Shown: positions 40,091-48,142 of the stretch, piece by piece | Numbering within the stretch: the first letter of the stretch is position 1 | Layout of the letters: each line of letters starts with the position of its first letter | DNA from: Anaeromyxobacter terrae | GTDB taxonomy: Bacteria; Myxococcota; Myxococcia; Myxococcales; Anaeromyxobacteraceae | Direction: 5' to 3' | DNA length: 48,142 nt | Assembly: GCF_022690685.1 (NCBI RefSeq) | Contig: NZ_JALCYY010000042.1 | Coordinates: forward strand, 1 to 48,142 | Made by a program: the position numbers and the translations under genes | The notes under the pieces: generated by a model | Seen by the model: the letters and a program-made list of their open reading frames with translations, nothing else | What the model was told of the DNA's origin: nothing | Databases searched by the model: none

Positions 40091-40119
40091 TTCTGCCGCG
40101 CGCGGAGCGGGGCTAGATT
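40091..40119 (+). promoter_or_regulatory. Promoter of galU
   Basis: TTCTGC (40091-40096), 17 nt, TAGATT (40114-40119), ending 9 nt before the ATG. No SD is present, consistent with a leaderless or near-leaderless mRNA. Confidence 0.5.
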
Positions 40120-40128
40120 GCCGGCACC

Positions 40129-40994
<866 letters not shown>

Positions 40995-40998
<4 letters not shown>

Positions 40999-41765
40999 CG
41001 AAGCGCCTCCTCGCCGCCCTCGCCGTCGTCGCCATCGCGCTCCCCGCCGCCGCGTACGTCCTCCCGGTCTCCAGCATCCTCGCGCGCCTCGCGGCGAGGC
41101 GCGCCGAGCTCTCGCTCGCCTCGCTCGAGGCCCAGGGCACGTTCCAGGCGGAGGGCCCGGACGCACAGAAGCTCGCGCAGGCGGCGGGGGTCGAGCTCCG
41201 CGGCCGGGAGCTCAGCGTGCCGGCGCGCTTCCTCATGAAGGTGCCGGGCCGCTGCCGCCTCGAGCTCGCGCCGCTGGACGTCCCCGAGGCGAGCCGGCCG
41301 TACGTCGCGATCCGCGACACCCGCGTCGTCGGCTCGCGCGGCCTCGCCGAGCTCCCCGCCGCGGTCGCGCTCGTCCGCTCCACGTGCGCGCTCCTCGGCC
41401 CGTCGCTCGCCGGCGGAGGCGCCGGCGCGTACGCGAGCGCCCTCGGGCGCCGCGGCGTCTCGACCTCGGAGGTGTCGCTCGGCCGGTTCGACGGCCGCCT
41501 CGCCTACGTGGTCGGCGCGCGGGCGACGAGCAAGGACGCGAAGCCCGTCGCCTACGTGGACAAGGAGACGTTCCAGCCGATGCGGCTCGTCTCGGCCGAG
41601 GGCGGCGCCATGCTCGACGTCCGCCTCCTCGGCTGGGGCTCACCGACCGGCGGCGACTGGTTCCCGCGCGCCGTCGAGGTCTGGAAGGGCGACGCCGTCC
41701 AGCTCCGCTTCACGACCGAGAAGGCCGCCGCGAACCCGCGGCTCGCGGATCCGCTGTTTCCGTAG
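40995..41765 (+). CDS. Exported protein of unknown function, coupled to galU
   Basis: 256 residues from the TTG at 40995; AAGGAG lies 8 nt upstream and the codon overlaps the galU stop. The signal peptide is LLAALAVVAIALPAAAYVLP. The mature part has beta-strand segments such as ARFLMKVPGRCRLELAPLD, LAYVVGARATSKDAKPVAYVDKETFQPMRLV and DWFPRAVEVWKGDAVQLRFTT. These recall the LolA/outer-membrane lipoprotein-sorting fold (a half-barrel that reads YVDKxTFxPxR). That resemblance is by eye. Coupling to galU hints at envelope polysaccharide or lipid transport, as inference. Confidence 0.8.
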
Positions 41766-41767
41766 AA

Positions 41768-41929
41768 GCGGGGGCTGCGCCCCCGCCCCTGCTCGGCGGG
41801 GCCGTGAACGGTCGCGCCCGCTTCGCGGGTTCGCGACCGTTCCCCGCCGGGAGGGACTGCGTCCCTCCCCGTCGCTTCGCGACGGGGCCCCTCCCTGCTG
41901 AGCGCGTGCGGCCCGGCGCGGCGTGCGCC
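41768..41929 (+). repeat. Multi-hairpin element, copy B
   Basis: Opposite orientation to copy A. It begins 2 nt after the TAG at 41763-41765 with GCGGGGGC-TGC-GCCCCCGC (41768-41786). Then come a long stem containing AACGGTCGCG and its complement (in the reverse reading), GGGAGGGAC-TGC-GTCCCTCCC, CCCCGTCGC-TTC-GCGACGGGG, and a shared tail matching copy A's CACGCCGCGC flank. It lacks copy A's extra stem. Confidence 0.85.
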
Positions 41930-41995
41930 ACCGCGGTGGCGGCTCCGCCGCGAACGCGGCGGCGCCCCGGCGGGCTCGCTTCGCTCGCCGCCTGC

Positions 41996-43468
<1,473 letters not shown>

Positions 43469-43485
43469 GGTGAGGTCCCCTCGGT

Positions 43486-45033
43486 TCAGTGCTTCGGCTG
43501 CGCCGCCGGCAGGTCGACCACGAAACAGGCGCCCCCCTCAGGGCTCGGCTCGACGCGGATCGAGCCGCCGTGGTCCTCGGCGATCTGGTAGCAGATGGAG
43601 AGGCCGAGCCCGGTGCCCTTCCCCTCCGGCTTGGTCGTGAAGAACGGCTCGAAGATCCGCTTCGCGATCTCCGGACGCACGCCCGGCCCGGTGTCGGCGA
43701 TGGACACGCGCACGCGCCCGGGAGCTGCGCCGGGGCCGGCGGCCACGGTGAGCCGCCCCGCGCCGTTCATCGCCTGGATCGCGTTCACGGCGAGGTTCAC
43801 GAAGATCTGCTGGAGCTGGTTCGCGTTCCCGAGCGCGGTCACCGGCCGGTAGTCGCGCACCACCTCGACCCCACCGTCCTTCATCTGCGGACGGAGCAGG
43901 AAGAGGGCGTCGTCGGCGACCTGCGCGAGCTCGACCGGGCCCTTCTCCTCGCCGCGCGGGCGGCGCGAGAAGCGCAGCAGGCTCTCGACGATCCGCTTGG
44001 CGCGCATCGCCGCGTCCTGGATGAGCTTCAGGTTCTCGAGGTCGGCCGGCGGCCGATCCTCGCGGCTCATGAGCTGCGCGAAGGCGAGGATCCCGCCGAG
44101 CGGGTTGTTGATCTCGTGCGCGACGCCGCCGGCGAGCTGGCCGATGGCGGACATCTTCTCCGCCTGGAACAGCCGCTGCGTCACCTCGCGCTCCTCGGTG
44201 ACGTCCTTCATCACCACCACGAACGCGGCGTCCTCTCCCGTGAACGGGAAGGACCGGACGAGCCAGGTGCGATCGTCGTGGACGGCCTCGGCGCCGCCCG
44301 TCGCGACACGGCACCGCGACGGGCAGGGCAGCGCGCCGAACGCGTGGCCGGCGCAGCGCAGGCCGGGGAGCTCGTTCACGGCGACGCCCGCGGCGCGCGC
44401 GAACGCCGCGTTCGCGCGGACCACCTCGCAGCCGCCGCCCTTCACGATCACCACCGGATCGCCGAGCGCGTCGAAGCAGGCGCGCCATTCCTCGGCGGCG
44501 CGCACGAGCGCCACCTGGCGCGCCACGAGCCGCGCGTCGAGCTCGCGGTTCATCCGCTCGAGCTCTGCGTTGCGCGCGGCGAGCTCGCCGGTGAGCCGGT
44601 CGTTCTCCTCGATCGTCCAGAACTGGTCGACCGCGCTCCGCACGGTGATGAGCAGGTGCGCGTCGTCCCAGGGCTTCCAGATGAAGCGGGAGATCTCGGA
44701 GCGGTTCACCGCCTCCTCGATGGCGGCGGAGTCGGCCTGACCGGTGAGGAGGACCCGCTGGACCCGCGGCCAGCGCTCCTTCACCCTCCGCAGCAGCTCG
44801 ATGCCCGACATGCCCGGCATCCGGTGATCCGAGACGACCGCCTGCACGGGCTCGCGCTCGAGGATCTCGAGGGCGGCCTCCGCTCCGGCCGCCTCCAGGA
44901 TCCGGCAGCGCGCGCGGCGGAGGACGCGCTGGAGCGCACGCCGGACGAGCTCGTCGTCCTCGACGATGAGGAGGGTGCACTCCCGGCCGGGCCCGGGGTG
45001 CACGCGTCCCGCCGAGATGACCTGCGCGTCCAT
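43486..45033 (-). CDS. Hybrid histidine kinase: receiver, PAS with Cys cluster, HisKA/HATPase
   Basis: About 515 residues from the ATG at 45033 (a GTG lies one codon upstream). An N-terminal receiver (~19-135) has Asp69 in VVSDHRMPG. A coiled coil follows, then a PAS domain (~183-285) with C227, C237 and C241 in LRCAGHAFGALPCPSRC. The HisKA phospho-site is His306 in GGVAHEINNP, and the HATPase has the N, G1 (DTGPGV) and G2 (GKGTGLGLS) boxes. No transmembrane segment is visible, so the sensor is cytoplasmic. The Cys-rich PAS loop could bind a metal, haem or Fe-S cluster. It precedes the NtrC-type regulator by 17 nt. Confidence 0.94.
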   Translation of the reverse strand: MDAQVISAGRVHPGPGRECTLLIVEDDELVRRALQRVLRRARCRILEAAGAEAALEILEREPVQAVVSDHRMPGMSGIELLRRVKERWPRVQRVLLTGQADSAAIEEAVNRSEISRFIWKPWDDAHLLITVRSAVDQFWTIEENDRLTGELAARNAELERMNRELDARLVARQVALVRAAEEWRACFDALGDPVVIVKGGGCEVVRANAAFARAAGVAVNELPGLRCAGHAFGALPCPSRCRVATGGAEAVHDDRTWLVRSFPFTGEDAAFVVVMKDVTEEREVTQRLFQAEKMSAIGQLAGGVAHEINNPLGGILAFAQLMSREDRPPADLENLKLIQDAAMRAKRIVESLLRFSRRPRGEEKGPVELAQVADDALFLLRPQMKDGGVEVVRDYRPVTALGNANQLQQIFVNLAVNAIQAMNGAGRLTVAAGPGAAPGRVRVSIADTGPGVRPEIAKRIFEPFFTTKPEGKGTGLGLSICYQIAEDHGGSIRVEPSPEGGACFVVDLPAAQPKH

Positions 45034-45182
45034 CACGGGGTGCCCCCACGGTGCATCGTCCGGTCCACGGGGGACGGACCCGGAGAGCAGTGTTTTCGCT
45101 GCGTTGAACGCGCTCGGACCCGGGTACCGGTGCGCTCCGGGTCAACGTATACCCTTACCCTGACAGTAACGCCACTTCGCGC

Positions 45183-46157
45183 TCAGTCGTTGGCGGGAGG
45201 GACAGGGGGCGGCGTCGAGCCGGGGGACTGGTAGAGACAGATGGTGTTCCGTCCGGCACGCTTCGCCTGGTAGAGCGCCTCGTCCGCGAAGCGGAGGAGG
45301 CGCTCGTGCGCGGTGACGTCCTTCGAGGGGAAGAACGCCACGCCGAGCGAGGCGGTGACGCGCAGCTCCGCCGGCCCGCCGGGCGCGTCCGCCGGGACCG
45401 CGTACGCCTTCGCGCCGAGCGCGCGCCAGATCCGCTCCGCGACCGAGAGCGCGCCGGGCAGGTGCGTCTTCGGCAGGATGACCGCGAACTCCTCGCCGCC
45501 GTAACGGCAGCAGATGTCCGGATCGCGGATCGACGCGCGCACGACGGCGGCCGTCTCGCGCAGCACCGCGTCGCCGGCCGGGTGCCCGTGCCGATCGTTC
45601 ACGGACTTGAAGTGATCGAGGTCGATCATGATGAGCGACACCGGATCGGCGTAGCGGTGCGCGCGGCAGAACTCCTCGTAGAGCCGCTCGTCGAAGAAGC
45701 GCCGGTTCTTGAGACCGGTCAGCGCGTCGGTGACGGAGCGCTCCTCGAGATCGCGCTGGGCGCGGCGGAGCTGATCCTGGAGCGACTTGATGCGCAGCAT
45801 CGCCGCGCAGCGGGCGAGGACCTCCGCCTCGGCGAACGGCTTCGCGAGGAAGTCGTCCGCGCCGAGCCGCAGCCCGGCCACCTTGGAGTCGACGTCGCAC
45901 CTCGCCGACAGGATCATGACCGGGACGAAGGGCTCCTCCGGCTGCGCCTTGACGGTGCGCAGCACCTCGAGCCCGTCCACGTCCGGGAGCATGAGGTCGA
46001 GCAGCACGAGATCGGGCGGCTCCGCGCGGATGGCGCGGATCGCCTCACCGCCGTCGCGCGCGATCCGCACGCGGTAGCCCTCGCGCCGCAGCACGGACAC
46101 GAGCCACTCGACCTGGCTCGGCGCGTCTTCGACGACGAGGATCTCCGGAGCTGCCAC
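45183..46157 (-). CDS. Response-regulator diguanylate cyclase (PleD-like)
   Basis: 324 residues from the GTG at 46157. The receiver domain has Asp54 (LVLLDLMLPD) and Lys106. A short coiled coil (~125-141) leads to the GGDEF domain with GGEEF (220-224), the substrate motif DLDHFKSVNDRHGH, and an intact inhibitory I-site RxxD (R211-D214), exactly five residues before GGEEF. Phosphorylation should dimerise it and activate c-di-GMP synthesis, with product inhibition. I chose the GTG because a -10-like TAGAGT lies 8 nt upstream and the receiver begins at once. The frame is open further upstream but carries no domain. Confidence 0.93.
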   Translation of the reverse strand: MAAPEILVVEDAPSQVEWLVSVLRREGYRVRIARDGGEAIRAIRAEPPDLVLLDLMLPDVDGLEVLRTVKAQPEEPFVPVMILSARCDVDSKVAGLRLGADDFLAKPFAEAEVLARCAAMLRIKSLQDQLRRAQRDLEERSVTDALTGLKNRRFFDERLYEEFCRAHRYADPVSLIMIDLDHFKSVNDRHGHPAGDAVLRETAAVVRASIRDPDICCRYGGEEFAVILPKTHLPGALSVAERIWRALGAKAYAVPADAPGGPAELRVTASLGVAFFPSKDVTAHERLLRFADEALYQAKRAGRNTICLYQSPGSTPPPVPPAND

Positions 46158-46165
46158 GCGGTGCG

Positions 46166-46194
46166 ACTCTAGCCGAGATCCTTTGGCCCCCCAA
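46166..46194 (-). promoter_or_regulatory. Promoter of the diguanylate cyclase
   Basis: On the minus strand TTGGGG (46194-46189), 17 nt, TAGAGT (46171-46166), ending 8 nt before the GTG start. No SD. Confidence 0.45.
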
Positions 46195-46284
46195 GGATGG
46201 CCGGCGGCCCGCCCCCCGGTCCGTGCGACGCGGGCCCGCGCGCACACCGGCGCCGCGCGCACACCGCCGGATCCCACCCGGGCG

Positions 46285-46313
46285 TTTCCGCCGCCTCCGG
46301 CGCGCCCTAATCA
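46285..46313 (+). promoter_or_regulatory. Promoter of the HAD-family gene
   Basis: TTTCCG (46285-46290), 17 nt, TAATCA (46308-46313), ending 7 nt before the ATG at 46321. No SD. Confidence 0.4.
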
Positions 46314-46320
46314 AGTGACC

Positions 46321-47088
46321 ATGAGCCGCCGCACGCGCCCCGACGCGCAGGAATCCATCCTCGCCGCCGTGCTCTCGCGGGCCGCCGCCGCGGCGCCCAG
46401 GGGCCTCGTCGTCCTGGACCTGGACTCGACGCTGCTCGACAACCGCCCGCGCCAGGCGCGCATCCTCCAGGACTACGGCCGGGTCGCGGGCCTGCCTGCG
46501 CTGCTCGAGGCGCGCCCCGAGCACTGGCAGGGCTGGGACCTGCGGCTCGCGATGGGCAACGCGGGGCTCACGCCCGCGGAGGTGGACGCGCACGCGGGGC
46601 CGGCGCGGCGCTTCTGGGCGGAGTGGTTCTTCACGAGCGCTTACTGCCGCCTCGACGGCGCGCTCCCCGGCGCCGCCGCGTTCGTCCGCGCGCTCGCGAG
46701 CACCGGCGCGCGCATCGCCTACGTCACCGGCCGCCCCGCCCGCATGGCCGGCGGCACGCTGCACGTCTTCCGGCGCGAGGGGTTCCCGCCGCCGGACGGC
46801 GCGGGAGTCCACCTGCTCATGAAGGACGACCTCGCCCTCGGCGACGACGCCTGGAAGGAGGTCGCGGCCGCGCGCGTCGAGCGGCTCGGTCCGGTGGTCG
46901 CCGCGTTCGACAACGAGCCCGCGCACGTGAACCTGTACGCGCGCCGCTTCCCGGAGGCGCTCGTCGTCCACCTCGACACCGATCACTCCGCGCGACCGAT
47001 CGCGCTGCTCCCGGGGATCCCGGCGATCGCGGACTTCCGCTGCGCGATCACCGGCGACGCGGAGTCAGCCGCCGCGGGAGCCCCGTGA
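46321..47088 (+). CDS. HAD-superfamily hydrolase
   Basis: 255 residues from the ATG at 46321; a GTG is two codons upstream. Motif I is VLDLDSTLLD with Asp33 and Asp35. Motif II Thr is in AYVTGRPA, motif III Lys in LLMKDD, and motif IV is AAFDNEPAHV. It probably hydrolyses a phosphate ester; the substrate is unknown. The cap region between motif I and II is ~95 residues. No signal peptide. It is divergent from the diguanylate cyclase. Confidence 0.88.
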   Translation: MSRRTRPDAQESILAAVLSRAAAAAPRGLVVLDLDSTLLDNRPRQARILQDYGRVAGLPALLEARPEHWQGWDLRLAMGNAGLTPAEVDAHAGPARRFWAEWFFTSAYCRLDGALPGAAAFVRALASTGARIAYVTGRPARMAGGTLHVFRREGFPPPDGAGVHLLMKDDLALGDDAWKEVAAARVERLGPVVAAFDNEPAHVNLYARRFPEALVVHLDTDHSARPIALLPGIPAIADFRCAITGDAESAAAGAP

Positions 47089-47099
47089 CCGGGTCCTGG

Positions 47100-47146
47100 A
47101 CGACAGTTCGATTCGCGATCTGCGGTCTCGCGAATCCCGCTGTCGT
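47100..47146. terminator. Two-part hairpin after the HAD gene
   Basis: An outer stem ACGACAG (47100-47106) / CTGTCGT (47140-47146) encloses an inner stem ATTCGCGA (47111-47118) / TCGCGAAT (47128-47135). It begins 11 nt after the stop and is notably AT-richer than its surroundings. Terminator or small structured RNA end. Confidence 0.45.
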
Positions 47147-47496
47147 TCAGCCATGTTCTGACGGGGGCTGCGCCCTCATCATTCATCACGTCCTGAGGCT
47201 GCCGACCGTGCCCGCCGTTTCCGTTCGACGAGCGGCCCAGCGCGCAGGCCGGTGGGGCATCGACGAGGTGAGCTCGTGCGGCCCGGGAACGCGCCCTTCG
47301 GAGAGCGGTACGCGGGCGGCAAGCGCGCGGCGAGCGTTGACCGCGGGGACCCGGGCCGAGGGGTCGGACGCCTGGCGGAGGCGCGGCGCCGCGACGCTCC
47401 GCCCGACGGCAGCTGGAGAGCCGTCGCTCCGGCGCGCGGCCGCGCGAGCGCCGTCCGGGCGCCGCGTCACTCGTCCTTCGTTGGCGCGCGCAAGCC
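47147..47496. other. Intergenic stretch, no gene recognised
   Basis: It separates the HAD gene from the convergent HNH nuclease gene. Frames here are composition shadows without RBS or family motif. A short GGGCTGCGCCC near 47163 resembles the end hairpin of copy B but is too short to call a copy. Confidence 0.5.
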
Positions 47497-48142
47497 TCAC
47501 GGCGCCCACATTCCCAGCTGCATGGCGGGACGCGGGGGCGCCCCGCCGGCGCACTCCAGCGGCGTCGGTCCGTCGCCCGGGTTGCGGCGGAAGCGCTCCA
47601 TGTGCTCGCGTCCGAAGGTCCTCTCGGCGTGAAGAAGGTTATGAGCGCGGCAGGCGAGCCGTAGATTGTCGATCGTCGAGGGCCCCCCGAGCGCGGCGGG
47701 TTGGATGTGGTCGAGCTCGAGCTTCCAGCGGCTGTTGCAGCGGCACCCGTCCGGACCGACCCAGGCGCAGCGCCCGCCGTCGCGCTTCCACACCGCGCGG
47801 CGCACTATCGCTGGGATCGTGGAGGTCGCCTTCGGGGACGTCGCCGCGGTCGGCTCCGGGCGCTGCTTCTTCCGCTCCGGCGCCACCGCGCCCTTGCGCT
47901 TGCCGTGCTTGTCGATGGCGCAGCGGACCGCCTCGTGGAGCACCGCCGCCAGGTCGCCGTCCGGGATCTTGTGCGAGAGAAGGGACCGGAGCGTCTCGAG
48001 GTCCTCCTTGCAGGAGCGGTCGAGGGTGACGCGGAGCGACCAGTGGCTCTCGGTGACCGCCACGGTCTCCGGCCTGCGCCTCGGCCTCTCGCTCTCGACC
48101 TCGCGCGTGGCAGGCGACGTCGAGCGCGCATCGGGCACCGGC
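47497..48142 (-). CDS. HNH endonuclease (partial, N-terminus outside window)
   Basis: At least 214 residues, with the frame open to the right edge. A DUF222-like helical segment (VTLDRSCKEDLETLRSLLSHKIPDGDLAAVLHEAVRCAI) is followed by a basic linker and the HNH domain (~112-180). That domain has AIVRRAVWKRDGGRCAW, LELDHIQPAALGG, STIDNLRLACRAHN and the cysteines CRC and C in LACRAHN. The histidine is replaced by the usual LDH form. I recall this protein type in several copies in Anaeromyxobacter genomes. Family members are thought to be DNA-cleaving, but the biological role is unclear. The GTG at 48138 is an internal codon rather than the likely start. Confidence 0.85.
   Translation of the reverse strand, partial: PVPDARSTSPATREVESERPRRRPETVAVTESHWSLRVTLDRSCKEDLETLRSLLSHKIPDGDLAAVLHEAVRCAIDKHGKRKGAVAPERKKQRPEPTAATSPKATSTIPAIVRRAVWKRDGGRCAWVGPDGCRCNSRWKLELDHIQPAALGGPSTIDNLRLACRAHNLLHAERTFGREHMERFRRNPGDGPTPLECAGGAPPRPAMQLGMWAP

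Noticed and set aside
45100-45182. AT-richer patch with GGGTAAGGGTATA-like repeats upstream of the hybrid kinase
   Set aside because: No -35/-10 pair with proper spacing and no clear palindrome. Left uncalled.

Overview
The window is about 48 kb of very GC-rich DNA with dense genes, mostly ordinary chromosomal housekeeping and envelope functions. It looks like a myxobacterium close to Anaeromyxobacter. The clues are extreme GC bias at third codon positions, lipoproteins with Cys-rich NCGACG repeats, a kinase-WD40 fusion, very large repeat-built secreted proteins, and an HNH nuclease of a type I recall as multi-copy in that genus. The assignment is inferred from memory of the families, not from a search. 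I see no rRNA, tRNA, CRISPR array, phage or insertion sequence.

Layout. 1-3.5 kb (minus): the first 1158 residues of a giant surface lipoprotein whose C-terminal part is a 252-bp in-frame tandem repeat running off the left edge. 3.8-5.7 kb (minus): an alkylation-repair pair (Ada-AlkA fusion, Ogt). 6-9 kb: an AAA+ ATPase/TPR membrane protein pair and a Cys-cluster protein. 9.4-13.1 kb: dnaE. 13.1-17.2 kb: small membrane protein, GNAT/lipoprotein pair, LuxR-type regulator, threonine ammonia-lyase. 17.3-22.2 kb: sigma factor plus 1100-residue kinase-WD40 receptor and two small envelope proteins. 22.2-27 kb: DUF2905, bioB-bioF, small membrane proteins, radA. 27.2-31.5 kb: hydrolase-glpK, DUF3467 overlapping a BtuF-like protein without signal peptide, and a ComEA-like protein.

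31.7-38.3 kb is the most interesting block. A sigma70-like promoter and cobalamin riboswitch precede a tightly overlapped operon: TonB-dependent receptor (btuB), Cys-rich lipoprotein with a predicted beta-propeller, periplasmic binding protein (btuF), permease (btuC) and ATPase (btuD). The lipoprotein sits where Bacteroides encodes BtuG and may be an independently evolved surface B12-capture protein.

38.3-48 kb: an outer-membrane protein, a DksA/TraR protein, galU with a secreted partner, a hybrid kinase/NtrC-type regulator operon, a response-regulator diguanylate cyclase, a HAD-family protein, and an HNH nuclease cut by the right edge. Two copies of an undescribed multi-hairpin element, with paired-base covariation, lie at 38.4 and 41.8 kb. 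Each lies between convergent genes and begins 1-2 nt after a TAG stop.

A recurring feature is that many genes lack a Shine-Dalgarno sequence and instead have a -10-like hexamer 6-11 nt before the start codon, often with a -35 at 17-18 nt spacing. This suggests that leaderless mRNAs are common here.
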